Source of the DNA: Candidatus Omnitrophota bacterium
GTDB lineage: Bacteria; Omnitrophota; Gorgyraeia; 2-01-FULL-45-10
Length of the DNA: 17,724 nt
Assembly (NCBI GenBank): GCA_026387115.1
Contig: JAPLMI010000209.1
Coordinates: 1 to 17,724, forward strand
Reading direction: 5' to 3'
The position numbers and the translations under genes are program-made. Shown piece by piece: positions 1-7,661 of this stretch. The stretch's first letter is position 1; each line of letters starts with the position of its first letter. Under the pieces are notes generated by a model. It was not told the origin of the DNA. It saw only the letters and a list, made by a program, of their open reading frames with translations, and searched no databases.

Positions 1-45
1 TCGGCCACTAAAGTGGCCTCAGGATCAAATTTGCAAAGCAAATTT
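1..45. repeat. Two short hairpins abutting tRNA-Ser
   Basis: Two inverted repeats fill the space before the tRNA. GGCCACT/AGTGGCC (3-18, 2-nt loop) is followed by AAATTTGC/GCAAATTT (27-45, 3-nt loop), whose last base touches the first tRNA base. The linker contains CTCAGGATCA (18-27). The same motif, inverted, and a similar A/T hairpin lie directly 3' of tRNA-Phe at 5131-5157, so this looks like one copy of a small repeated palindromic element. The element may extend upstream of the window. Confidence 0.6.
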
Positions 46-138
46 GGAGGGATACCCAAGCGGCTTAAGGGGCGGGCTTGCTAAGCCTGTAGTAGGGGGT
101 AACCCCTAGCGAGAGTTCAAATCTCTCTCCCTCCGCCA
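46..138 (+). tRNA. tRNA-Ser(GCT), CCA encoded
   Basis: The acceptor stem GGAGGGA pairs with TCCCTCC (128-134). The anticodon stem CGGGC/GCCTG encloses loop TTGCTAA, giving anticodon GCT, which reads AGC/AGU serine codons. A long variable arm (AGTAGGGGGT..ACCCCT region) is typical of serine tRNAs. The T arm with GTTCAAAT is present, G135 is the discriminator and CCA is encoded at 136-138. The mature end is reached only 23 nt before the preferred start codon of the next gene. Confidence 0.95.
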
Positions 139-161
139 TGTTTGATAGGGGACTGTGCTGT

Positions 162-1769
162 ATGGTAAAGAGAAAAGAGAAAAACAAGAACGATTATAAA
201 ATCATTATCTCTGAGTTAGGCGTCAATCCCTTCCATGTGACAAATATTATATTCGCGCTGATGTGCATAATTCCTTTACTGGTGATCTGTTATATTATCG
301 TCGGCAAGCATTTTATTTATGACCTGTTCCTGGACGAAAACGGCATTGAAATGACCACCGCGATCTTCATAGCCTTCGCAGGCCTTCTGTATGCGTATCA
401 GCTCGTGAGGACTTTGATAGAAAAATTGTTGAGGTATGCCGAGGACAGCAGGATTGCCAGCAATGAGAAGACGGACATTCTTATTGCGGTCAGTAATGAT
501 TTAAAGGTGCCGTTAAAGGCGCTAAGGGCGGGCATGTATAAGCTCATGAGTTCTGCGGGCGATGCCTTGAAAGGCGCCAGCGCCGAAACGGCAAAGGATT
601 GTCTTGACGCCGCGGAGACCATGGATAGATTCATCGAAGAGATTACGAATTTTTCTAAAGCCGGATTTATCAGGATGGGCATAAGGCGTGAATTCATAGA
701 TCTGCGGAATATAATTCAAACCGAAGTAGACGGCGTGACACAGCTGGCTAAAAAGAAGAACCTGAATTTACAATGCTCGTTCGCTGCCGGCAGCACTAAC
801 CTGTGGGGCGACGAAAAGAAATTATCAAGAGCGGTGGCGAGCCTTCTTTCTAATGCCATAAAATATACGCCCGCGGAGGGTGTTGTCAATATCGCCGTTT
901 TATCCGACGAGAACACAATTCAATTTTCCGTAAAAAATACAGGTCCATGGCTTTTGCCTGATGAGACAAACAAAATATTTGAAAAGAGCGCTAGGCCGGA
1001 TAATTATTCAGGGGCAAAAGATACAATGGTCGAGCTTTCTATCGTCAAAGACATCGTCGATCTGCACAATGGGCACATAACCGTAAGCAGCGATCCCGGC
1101 GGAGAGACGGAATTTAAAGTAGTTCTGCCGCGCGATCTCAGGATGAGGCGCGGGATGCAGGAAGTTAGACGCAGAACAGCGGACGAAACCTCGTTCGCCA
1201 CCATGAACATTGCGGAGATCCTGAATCAAAAACTGAAAAACCTGATTAACTCTTACAGGGCAGACGCGGGCAAGATGGAATTGAAAAGGGAATATATAGA
1301 GATATCGCCGTTGATAGACGAGGCGATATCAAACTATGAAATGAGACTTTCCGCAAAGCGGCTTACTATTAAAAAATACATCCCGCAAGGCATAGGCGCG
1401 CTTTGGGCCGACAGAGATAAGCTGAGAGAGGTCATTGCCAACCTTTTGAACAATGCCGTAAAACGCACCCTCCCCGGCGGCAAAATCGCCATTAAAATTA
1501 TCGAAAGTGAAAATGAAATGCGCTTCGAAGTTTCTGATGCCGGAGCCGGCATCGCCAAAGAAAACCTTGAAAAGCTGTTCGACAAACCCGAACACGTTAC
1601 CACGGAAAACCTGGAAGACGTTGCCCTCGACTTTCCCATAACCAGAAATATCGTAGAGCTGCACAAAGGAAAAATATGGGCGGAGAGCGAGCCCGGGAAA
1701 GGCAGTAGATTCATCTTCACTTTACCCAGAGACCCTAGAAAGGGCGGAAGCCGTCCAATTTCTCAATAA
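162..1769 (+). CDS. Membrane histidine-kinase-like protein with two tandem HATPase domains and no phospho-acceptor His
   Basis: The protein has 535 aa from ATG 162; an in-frame ATG at 138 overlaps the tRNA CCA and is less likely. A basic N-terminus is followed by two membrane helices (about 27-47 and 64-82). A dimerisation-like helix comes next, where the usual S-H-[ED]-L-[RK]-x-P-L reads SNDLKVPL, so Asn replaces the phospho-accepting His. The first ATPase domain (about 170-325) keeps an N box (LLSNAIKYTP), but its G1 and G2 boxes are eroded (KNTGPW, no GxGxG). A second, partial HisKA helix and a second ATPase domain (about 345-525) follow, with N box LLNNAVK and a good G1 box (SDAGAGI) but again no G2 glycines. 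I infer a pseudokinase, a sensor adaptor or a phosphatase-type regulator. No response regulator gene is adjacent in this window. Confidence 0.85.
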   Translation: MVKRKEKNKNDYKIIISELGVNPFHVTNIIFALMCIIPLLVICYIIVGKHFIYDLFLDENGIEMTTAIFIAFAGLLYAYQLVRTLIEKLLRYAEDSRIASNEKTDILIAVSNDLKVPLKALRAGMYKLMSSAGDALKGASAETAKDCLDAAETMDRFIEEITNFSKAGFIRMGIRREFIDLRNIIQTEVDGVTQLAKKKNLNLQCSFAAGSTNLWGDEKKLSRAVASLLSNAIKYTPAEGVVNIAVLSDENTIQFSVKNTGPWLLPDETNKIFEKSARPDNYSGAKDTMVELSIVKDIVDLHNGHITVSSDPGGETEFKVVLPRDLRMRRGMQEVRRRTADETSFATMNIAEILNQKLKNLINSYRADAGKMELKREYIEISPLIDEAISNYEMRLSAKRLTIKKYIPQGIGALWADRDKLREVIANLLNNAVKRTLPGGKIAIKIIESENEMRFEVSDAGAGIAKENLEKLFDKPEHVTTENLEDVALDFPITRNIVELHKGKIWAESEPGKGSRFIFTLPRDPRKGGSRPISQ

Positions 1770-1826
1770 GAAATTGAATAAGATAGCCAATAAAATTTGG
1801 CCTTCGTCAAAAACTATAAGAGGCAT

Positions 1827-2756
1827 ATGAAAAAATCAGCGAAGATTCTGGCGGTAATAATTCTGGCTGCGGTGATATATTCGCTTATACCCGTAACCTG
1901 CCTATATCTTAAAAATGATCCGGTCCAGTATACCAACGATCAGGCCGCGGATAAACTAAAAGCAAATATGGGAGAATTTTTCGAATTTATCGTTACGAGC
2001 GATTGCCATTCCGGCCTGGCATTGGACGACAGCGCAAGCCTGAAATCGATCCGCCATATGAACAGGGAGAAGCGGTTCCAAAAGGCGCCGATAGACTTTG
2101 TCGAAATAACGGGCGACGTTTCGTTCAGGGGGTCGGCATGGGACTACAGGATATTCAACGGGATACGTTCTTTAATTAAAATGCCTGTTATTTGCGCGAT
2201 GGGCAATCACGACAATGACGGAGACGGCCCGAATCTTTTTAAGAAATATATAGGAAAAGACGAAATGTCTTTTTCAAACCGTAACTCGTATTTTATCGTT
2301 TTGAATAACATAGTCGGTGACCTTACCGAAAAACAATTCGCGTATCTGGAAGAAGAATTGAAAAAATCTCTCGCCTACAGGCACAGGTTTATCTTTACGC
2401 ACAAGCCTCCCATATCGCCGTATCAACAGTCATGGTACAGGCCGGAGTTAAGCCCGTGGGCCTACGCTTTCATGAAACTGTGCGAGAAATATAGGGTCGA
2501 CATTGTTTTTACCGGCCACGAACATATGTTTAAGAATGGAAATTACGGCGGCGTTAGATATGTGACATCCGGGGGCGGCGGCATCATCCCGCACATACCT
2601 GCCGGCGATGGCGGCTTTCTGCACTACACGGTGGTGAGGGTATACGGTGATTACGTGGATTACGAGGTGAGAAGAATCTTCCCGCCGTTATGGGAATTTT
2701 TCGCATACTATATGTGGAAAGACGTTTTCTATTTTCTGAAAGCGGCCCTCTTCTAA
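1827..2756 (+). CDS. Membrane-anchored calcineurin-like metallophosphoesterase
   Basis: The protein has 309 aa from ATG 1827, behind AAGAGG. A TTG start at 1797 has no ribosome binding site. One N-terminal membrane helix or uncleaved signal (about 8-27) is followed by a complete metallophosphoesterase domain. The visible metal ligands are D59 and H61 (SDCH), GD at 96-97, GNHD at 126-129, H192 (THKPP) and GHEH at 230-233. The set is complete, so I expect a two-metal phosphohydrolase facing the periplasm. The substrate cannot be told; phosphodiesters, nucleotides and lipid phosphates are all handled by this superfamily. It lies 10 nt upstream of the LptF/G gene, so an envelope role is plausible. 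Confidence 0.88.
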   Translation: MKKSAKILAVIILAAVIYSLIPVTCLYLKNDPVQYTNDQAADKLKANMGEFFEFIVTSDCHSGLALDDSASLKSIRHMNREKRFQKAPIDFVEITGDVSFRGSAWDYRIFNGIRSLIKMPVICAMGNHDNDGDGPNLFKKYIGKDEMSFSNRNSYFIVLNNIVGDLTEKQFAYLEEELKKSLAYRHRFIFTHKPPISPYQQSWYRPELSPWAYAFMKLCEKYRVDIVFTGHEHMFKNGNYGGVRYVTSGGGGIIPHIPAGDGGFLHYTVVRVYGDYVDYEVRRIFPPLWEFFAYYMWKDVFYFLKAALF

Positions 2757-2766
2757 AAAAACCGAA

Positions 2767-3861
2767 ATGCGCATACTGAGAGATTACATACTGAACGAAT
2801 TTTTTCACTCATTTCTTTTATCGATAGTGATTTTTACATTCGTCCTCCTTGTCGGGAACATCATACAGCTCGCCGATCTCGTTATCAATAAAGGCGTCGA
2901 CATATTCTCGGTCCTGAAGTTATTTTTTTATCTTGTTCCGTGGTTATTGAGTTTCACGCTTCCCGTCGCGGCGCTTACGGCCGTCATTCTCACATTCGGA
3001 AGGTTTTCGAGCGACGGCGAGCTCACGGCGATGAAGGCAAGCGGCGTAAGCCTTTACAGGATCTCCTTTCCAATCCTTATGCTCGGCATCATATTCAGTT
3101 TCCTGGCTTTTTTCCTGAATGACCAGGTATCGCCGAACGCGTCTTTCGCCTCGAGGAAGGTCGTAAAAGAGATCGGGATAAAGAGACCGACGGCATATTT
3201 GGAGGAAGGCACCTTCATAAGGGGATTTGAAAATTACGTCATATTTATCCATGAGATAAAAGGAAATAAGCTTAAAAATATAAGGATATACCAGCCGCAG
3301 GCGGGCAAATCGACCCGAACGATAGTCGCCGAGGCCGGCGAGCTTATTTCCGTGCCGCGCACAAATATCATAGACCTTACGCTTTATAACGGGACGAGCG
3401 AAGAGCCGTCTCCGACCGAACCGGAAAGCTTCTATAAATTGAATTTCAAAACCTACCACATGACGCTCGACCTTTCGAAGATACTGAAGCATGAAAAGGT
3501 CCAGAAGAAGACGAGAGAAATGAGTGTCGGCGAGCTTAGCGCCGAGATTGATAAATTCATCGAGCAGGGGATCGACTATACTCCGCTCGTGGTCGAGATC
3601 TTCAAAAAGATGAACATGTCGATTGCGTCTTTTGTCCTGATACTGGTTGGGATACCGCTTGGTATCAAGGCCCACAGGAGCGAGAGGTCGATAGGTTTTG
3701 GTGTAAGCCTTATCCTTTTTGCCGTTTACTGGGGTTTTTTCCTCGGCGGCATAGCGATGTCGTTAAAAGGGACAGTGCCGCCTTTTATCGGAGTGACTTT
3801 TCCGAACATCGTATTTCTTATTTTCGGCATTATCATGTTCGTACAAACCGCGAGGAGATGA
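2767..3861 (+). CDS. LptF/LptG family permease of the lipopolysaccharide export ABC transporter
   Basis: The protein has 364 aa, the usual length of the YjgP/YjgQ (LptF/LptG) family. The N-terminal signature MRILRDYILNEF is followed by three membrane segments (about 10-35, 50-75, 95-120). A large periplasmic beta domain (about 130-260) and three C-terminal membrane segments (about 285-360) with GIPLG follow. Family members pair with the ATPase LptB to extract LPS from the inner membrane and load it on the LptC/A bridge. I cannot decide between LptF and LptG; the second permease is not in the window. There is no clear Shine-Dalgarno before the ATG, and translation may be coupled to the gene 10 nt upstream. 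It implies an outer membrane with LPS. Confidence 0.9.
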   Translation: MRILRDYILNEFFHSFLLSIVIFTFVLLVGNIIQLADLVINKGVDIFSVLKLFFYLVPWLLSFTLPVAALTAVILTFGRFSSDGELTAMKASGVSLYRISFPILMLGIIFSFLAFFLNDQVSPNASFASRKVVKEIGIKRPTAYLEEGTFIRGFENYVIFIHEIKGNKLKNIRIYQPQAGKSTRTIVAEAGELISVPRTNIIDLTLYNGTSEEPSPTEPESFYKLNFKTYHMTLDLSKILKHEKVQKKTREMSVGELSAEIDKFIEQGIDYTPLVVEIFKKMNMSIASFVLILVGIPLGIKAHRSERSIGFGVSLILFAVYWGFFLGGIAMSLKGTVPPFIGVTFPNIVFLIFGIIMFVQTARR

Positions 3862-3862
3862 T

Positions 3863-4003
3863 ATGGGATTGAAGAGCCAATATCAGGTAGGGATGAAGCA
3901 GAGAGAGAAGAGAAAAAAGAAAAGAGTTAAATTAGCCGCGAAGGGCCAAAACGCGAGCGATTATTTCTACGGTAAATATTACCTGAAGAGCGGCAAAGAG
4001 TAA
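3863..4003 (+). CDS. 46-residue highly basic protein, function unknown
   Basis: ATG 3863 lies 1 nt after the stop of the permease gene and 4 nt after the ribosome binding site AGGAGA. The protein has 46 aa. Its first half is very rich in Lys/Arg (KQREKRKKKRVKLAAKG) and its C-terminal half is aromatic (DYFYGKYYLKSGKE). The tight spacing, the good binding site and the sharply two-part composition argue for a real gene. The basic tract suggests contact with nucleic acid, such as a ribosome- or RNA-associated mini-protein, but I recognise no family. Confidence 0.6.
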   Translation: MGLKSQYQVGMKQREKRKKKRVKLAAKGQNASDYFYGKYYLKSGKE

Positions 4004-4007
4004 CCAT

Positions 4008-4051
4008 TCTTGACCTCCGAGGTCGACATACGTCGACCTCGGAGGTCAAGA
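4008..4051. repeat. Perfect 20-bp inverted repeat with 4-nt loop upstream of trxB
   Basis: The left arm at 4008-4027 and the right arm at 4032-4051 are exact reverse complements around ATAC. Within each arm GACCTCCGAGGTC is itself a near-palindrome. The repeat sits between the basic mini-protein stop and the trxB start, 9 nt before its ATG. A related inverted repeat precedes the thioredoxin gene (15844-15892). There is no T-tract long enough for a good terminator. It is either a member of a dispersed intergenic palindrome family or a regulatory hairpin. Confidence 0.8.
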
Positions 4052-4060
4052 TAGGTAAAT

Positions 4061-5011
4061 ATGGAAAACATCTACGATATAGTGATAATAGGCGGCGGTC
4101 CCTCCGGGCTGACTGCCGGGATATACGCTTCCCGGGCCAGAATGAAGACGCTTCTTATCGAGAAGATGGAATGCGGCGGCCAGGCGCTCGTTTGCGACAC
4201 TATCGAAAACTTCCCGGGATTTCCCGGCGGAATAAAAGGACCGGACCTCGCGGATTGGATGTCAAAGCAGGCCGGCCGTTTCGGACTGGAAATTAAAACT
4301 GTCGAAGCAAAAAGAATAATTCCTAAGGAGAGCGAAAAGGAGCCTTTTTCGATAGAATTATCCGAAGGCCCGGCGCTCAAGGCAAGCGCCGTTGTAATAG
4401 CGACGGGCGCTAAATGGAATAAGCTTAAAGTTCCGGGAGAGAAGGAACTTTCAGGGCGCGGCGTTTCTTATTGCGCGACATGCGACGGCCCTCTATTCAA
4501 GGGGAAAGATGTTGTGGTTGTGGGGGGCGGAGATACAGCGCTGGAAGACGCTATATTTTTAACGAAATTCGCCAATAAAGTTACGATTGTTCACAGGCGG
4601 GATAAACTTAGAGCGGCGAAGATCCTGCAGGAGAGGGCATTCGCCAGCAAAAAGATCGAGATGTGCCTCGGCGCCGTTTGCACCGGAATATCCGGCAAAG
4701 CCAGGGTCGAGGCCGTTTTGGTTAAAAGTGTAAAAACGGGCGAGGAAAAGACGCTTAAAGCGGATGGAGTTTTTGTCATGATAGGCCTCTCGCCCAATTC
4801 CGATATCGTAAAAGGGCTTGTCGATTTATGCCCAAAAGGTTATATAAAGACCGATGAAGAAATGAAGACGTCAGTTGACGGCATATTCGCCTGCGGTGAC
4901 GTGCGGATGAAGATGTTGCGGCAGGTAGTGACAGCAACCGGCGATGGCGCAATAGCCGCCACAAGCGCCGAGCATTACGTCGAGAGATTGAAGGGCACCG
5001 AGTATAAATAG
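4061..5011 (+). CDS. trxB: Thioredoxin reductase (NADPH, FAD)
   Basis: The protein has 316 aa, the standard length for the low-molecular-weight bacterial enzyme that transfers electrons from NADPH through FAD to thioredoxin. FAD-binding GGGPSG is at 11-16, the redox pair C138-A-T-C141 is followed by D142, the NADPH fold GGGDTA is at 155-160, and the NADP phosphate-binding HRR is at 178-180. The second FAD motif CGDVRMK with RQVVTATGDG is at 278-296. All key residues are present. The gene starts 9 nt after a long inverted repeat. Its likely partner in this window is the thioredoxin domain at 15905, which has a similar repeat upstream. Confidence 0.96.
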   Translation: MENIYDIVIIGGGPSGLTAGIYASRARMKTLLIEKMECGGQALVCDTIENFPGFPGGIKGPDLADWMSKQAGRFGLEIKTVEAKRIIPKESEKEPFSIELSEGPALKASAVVIATGAKWNKLKVPGEKELSGRGVSYCATCDGPLFKGKDVVVVGGGDTALEDAIFLTKFANKVTIVHRRDKLRAAKILQERAFASKKIEMCLGAVCTGISGKARVEAVLVKSVKTGEEKTLKADGVFVMIGLSPNSDIVKGLVDLCPKGYIKTDEEMKTSVDGIFACGDVRMKMLRQVVTATGDGAIAATSAEHYVERLKGTEYK

Positions 5012-5013
5012 CA

Positions 5014-5042
5014 TTGACTGAAATTTGTTTTCGTGATATTTT
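5014..5042 (+). promoter_or_regulatory. Sigma70-like promoter for tRNA-Phe
   Basis: TTGACT (5014-5019), a 17-nt spacer and TATTTT (5037-5042) lie just after the trxB stop. The predicted start, about 7 nt later, falls a few bases before the tRNA 5' end at 5056. Confidence 0.6.
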
Positions 5043-5055
5043 AGCACACATTAGC

Positions 5056-5130
5056 GCCGAGATAGCTCAGTGGTAGAGCGCTGCCCTGAAAAGGCAGGCG
5101 TGGCAAGTTCGATTCTTGCTCTCGGCACCA
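5056..5130 (+). tRNA. tRNA-Phe(GAA), CCA encoded
   Basis: The acceptor stem GCCGAGA pairs with TCTCGGC (5120-5126). The D arm is GCTC..GAGC. The anticodon stem CTGCC/GGCAG encloses CTGAAAA, giving anticodon GAA. The T arm contains GTTCGATTC. A5127 is the discriminator and CCA is encoded at 5128-5130. Confidence 0.96.
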
Positions 5131-5147
5131 TTTTTGCGAAGCAAAAA
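5131..5147. repeat. A/T hairpin with GCGAAGC core abutting tRNA-Phe
   Basis: TTTTTGC/GCAAAAA closes on a GAA loop and starts at the base after the encoded CCA. The centre is GCGAAGC, a sequence known to form an unusually stable DNA mini-hairpin. TGATCCTGAG follows at 5148-5157. This is the inverse of the arrangement in front of tRNA-Ser (18-45). Confidence 0.6.
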
Positions 5148-5150
5148 TGA

Positions 5151-5196
5151 TCCTGAGAAACCGACGGATAGGAGGTTTCTCAGGACCTTATTTTTT
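5151..5196 (+). terminator. Rho-independent terminator after tRNA-Phe
   Basis: TCCTGAGAAACC (5151-5162) pairs with GGTTTCTCAGGA (5174-5185), a perfect 12-bp stem with an 11-nt loop, followed by CCTTATTTTTT. It ends transcription just before the Nudix gene. Confidence 0.8.
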
Positions 5197-5215
5197 GCTT
5201 ACTTTGTTTAATCCC

Positions 5216-5725
5216 ATGCAAAAAATCAAGGAAGTGTTTAAAGGCAAATTACTGAAGGTTTACGTCGGCAAAGAGCGGCTGCCGCACGGTTACGTCGCGA
5301 CGTTCGAGATGATAAGGCATCCCGGAGCGGCGCTCATCATTCCCTTTCTTTCGAAGAATAAAATAATCATGCTCCGCCAGCTCCGCCCCGTCATCGGCTC
5401 CTACATTTACGAACTTCCCGCGGGAACTCTCGATAAGAATGAATCGCCTCTATCCTGCGCCCGGCGCGAGATAATAGAAGAGACCGGCTACTCCGCCTCG
5501 AAATTTACACTACTTGGCGGTATCTACCCTGTCCCCGGGTACTCGACCGAAAAGATATTCATCTATAAGGCCGAAGGATTAAGAAAGCAGAAAAGAGAGA
5601 CGGAAGAAGACGAGGTTATCGAATCGCGCGCATTCACAAGAACCGAGATTAAGAGATTATTTAAACGCGGCAAAATCGTCGACGCGAAGACGATATCCGC
5701 TCTCGCTTTCTGCGGATGGCTCTAA
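5216..5725 (+). CDS. Nudix hydrolase, ADP-ribose pyrophosphatase type
   Basis: The protein has 169 aa from ATG 5216. A longer frame from 5147 would run through the terminator hairpin and is rejected. The full Nudix box G-x5-E-x7-REUxEExGU is at about 78-100 (GTLDKNE..REIIEETGY), preceded by an ELPAG strand. The motif PVPGYSTE about 15 residues after the box is typical of ADP-ribose pyrophosphatases (NudF-like). Family members cut ADP-ribose to AMP and ribose 5-phosphate using Mg2+. The gene ends 1 nt before the epimerase fusion gene, so the two are likely cotranscribed; both would clear damaged or free nicotinamide-nucleotide derivatives. No Shine-Dalgarno is visible. Confidence 0.9.
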   Translation: MQKIKEVFKGKLLKVYVGKERLPHGYVATFEMIRHPGAALIIPFLSKNKIIMLRQLRPVIGSYIYELPAGTLDKNESPLSCARREIIEETGYSASKFTLLGGIYPVPGYSTEKIFIYKAEGLRKQKRETEEDEVIESRAFTRTEIKRLFKRGKIVDAKTISALAFCGWL

Positions 5726-5726
5726 A

Positions 5727-7577
5727 ATGCGATACGTTACGGCTTCTGAGATGAAGGAGATCGACAGGCACGCCATTGAGGAATTCGGTATTCCCGCCGC
5801 ACGCCTTATGGAGAATGCCGGAAGGGCGGTGGCCGAGGAAGCGCGGAAGACCGCGCCGGCGGGCGAAGCGATAGTATTCGCCGGCTACGGCAATAACGGC
5901 GGTGACGGGCTTGTCGCGGCGCGCCATCTTTCAAATAACGGCTACAGGGTGAAAGTCTTCTTCGCAGGCAAGCCGAAGTCGTTATCCCCAGAAACGAACT
6001 CGAACCTCGAATCTCTCCTCACAATAAACATAAATCCGCAGTTTATTTCCACCGAATCGGATGTAGAAAATATATCAGGCAAAATAGCCAAGCCCGGCAT
6101 CATCATCGATGCCATCTTCGGGATAGGAATTAAAGGAACGCTCGATAGCTTCTACGTAAAACTTATAGATAAAATCAATGAGATCGGCGCGCCGGTAATT
6201 TCCGTTGATATTCCGAGCGGGCTCGATGCCGATAGCGGCAATCCGAGCCCGACAGCGATCAGGGCCGCGAGAACGGTCACGTTCGGATATCCGAAAATAG
6301 GATTTAAGAACGCGGAAGCGGATAAATTTATCGGAAAACTCATCGTGGCTGATATAGGTTTTCCGGATACTGCCAAAACCGAGAGCCTCGCTAAAGATAA
6401 GACGATACGGCTGCGGACAGGTAGGCAAGGCATCGTGAGGAGCGGCCATCCGTGGATATTCAGGTCTCAAATCTCAAAGGCCGCGTCGGGAATAAAGCCC
6501 GGCGATATCGTTACAATTCAAACCGGTGACGGTAAATTCATCGGCCGCGGATATTATAATCCGAAATCCGAGATTTCGATAAGACTCCTTACTTTTGAGG
6601 ACGAAGCTGTTGATTCAGGATTCTTCCGCAAGAGGTTCAAGGAGGCGCTCGAAAAAAGAAGATCCCTGAAAGCGATCACAAACGCGTATAGAATTATATT
6701 CAGCGAGGCAGACAGGCTTCCCGGCTTAATAGTCGATATCTACAAAGACACGACGGTATTTCAGGCCCTCACTCTCGGCATGGAAAAACTGAAGCCTTTT
6801 ATATTGGAAGCTATCCGGGAGGAATTAAAACCGGAATATGTTTATGAGAAGAGCGATTCGCCGTTCAGGAAAGTCGAGGGCTTGAAAGACGTCAGGATGT
6901 GGTGGGGCGCCAGGGGCGAAAGTCCGGTCGAGATTTTTGAAGGCAGGGCCCGATATCTTGTCGATATCGAGAAAGGCCATAAGACCGGGTTCTATCTCGA
7001 CCAGAGGCGGTCGCGCCTGGGCCTCGAGGGCTTCTGCAAGGACAAGGAAGCGTTGGACCTATTCTGTTATACGGGCGCGTTCTCGGTCAGCGCCGGCCTC
7101 TACGGCGCGCGCGGCGTCACGGGCGTCGATATAAAGGAAGAGTGGCTTGCCCTTGCCCGCGAGAACGCCCGCCTAAACGACGGTGTCGCGGAAAAATCGG
7201 AATTCATAAAGGGCGACGTATTTAAAACCCTGAAAGAGATTTATGATTCCGGACGCAGGTTCGATATCATCATACTCGATCCCCCGTCATTTTTACGGAA
7301 CAAAGAATCGCTCGCGAGCGCCTCAAAAGGTTATGAGGAGCTGAATACGCTCGCGGTGAAGACGCTCACGAACGGCGGGATGCTGGCGACATTCTCGTGT
7401 TCGCACAACATGCCGAACGAAGTTTTTTTACGGATCCTGAAGAGATCGGCCGAAAAAGCCGGGAGGAAGACGGCGATCCTGAAGCGGTGCCACCAGGACA
7501 TCGACCACCCGATCGTGCGCGCTATTCCGGAGACGGAGTATCTGAAGGGGTATTTTTTAAAGGTAAATTCAATATGA
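5727..7577 (+). CDS. Fusion: NAD(P)H-hydrate epimerase + RlmI-type 23S rRNA cytosine-C5 methyltransferase
   Basis: The protein has 616 aa and two complete modules in one frame. Residues 1-213 form a YjeF_N/NnrE epimerase, with GNNGGDG (55-61), DAIFGIG (128-134) and SVDIPSGLDADSG (159-171). This module interconverts the R and S forms of NAD(P)H hydrate. Residues 226-616 match RlmI/RlmK-type methyltransferases. A PUA domain with GHPWIF (240-245) comes first, then the SAM-binding motif ALDLFCYTGAFS (442-453), DPPSF (518-522) and the catalytic-type FSCSH (556-560). Epimerases are usually separate or fused to the ADP-dependent dehydratase NnrD, so an rRNA methyltransferase in that place is unusual. 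The linker is only about a dozen residues (213-226) and no truncation is seen in either half, which speaks against a chance read-through of a lost stop. The start codon lies 1 nt after the Nudix stop. Confidence 0.9.
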   Translation: MRYVTASEMKEIDRHAIEEFGIPAARLMENAGRAVAEEARKTAPAGEAIVFAGYGNNGGDGLVAARHLSNNGYRVKVFFAGKPKSLSPETNSNLESLLTININPQFISTESDVENISGKIAKPGIIIDAIFGIGIKGTLDSFYVKLIDKINEIGAPVISVDIPSGLDADSGNPSPTAIRAARTVTFGYPKIGFKNAEADKFIGKLIVADIGFPDTAKTESLAKDKTIRLRTGRQGIVRSGHPWIFRSQISKAASGIKPGDIVTIQTGDGKFIGRGYYNPKSEISIRLLTFEDEAVDSGFFRKRFKEALEKRRSLKAITNAYRIIFSEADRLPGLIVDIYKDTTVFQALTLGMEKLKPFILEAIREELKPEYVYEKSDSPFRKVEGLKDVRMWWGARGESPVEIFEGRARYLVDIEKGHKTGFYLDQRRSRLGLEGFCKDKEALDLFCYTGAFSVSAGLYGARGVTGVDIKEEWLALARENARLNDGVAEKSEFIKGDVFKTLKEIYDSGRRFDIIILDPPSFLRNKESLASASKGYEELNTLAVKTLTNGGMLATFSCSHNMPNEVFLRILKRSAEKAGRKTAILKRCHQDIDHPIVRAIPETEYLKGYFLKVNSI

Positions 7578-7608
7578 GAATAAATAAGCTGACGCATAAA
7601 AATATCAC

Positions 7609-7637
7609 TTGCAAAAAATTACCGTTTAAGGTAGAAT
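7609..7637 (+). promoter_or_regulatory. Promoter of the small secreted protein gene
   Basis: TTGCAA (7609-7614), a 17-nt spacer and TAGAAT (7632-7637). An overlapping TATAAT at 7637-7642 lacks a matching -35 hexamer. Confidence 0.5.
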
Positions 7638-7661
7638 ATAATAGACAAAAGGGAGGTGTGT

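Noticed and set aside
138..161. Start codon overlapping the tRNA-Ser CCA
   Set aside because: The extra residues do not look like the domain start, and the ATG at 162 is better placed.
1756..1776. 8-bp hairpin over the stop codon of the sensor protein
   Set aside because: A/T-rich, no T-tract; too weak to call a terminator.
1797..1826. TTG start for the metallophosphoesterase
   Set aside because: No ribosome binding site; ATG 1827 has AAGAGG and leads straight into the membrane helix.
5147..5215. N-terminal extension of the Nudix gene
   Set aside because: It would be encoded by the tRNA-Phe terminator hairpin.
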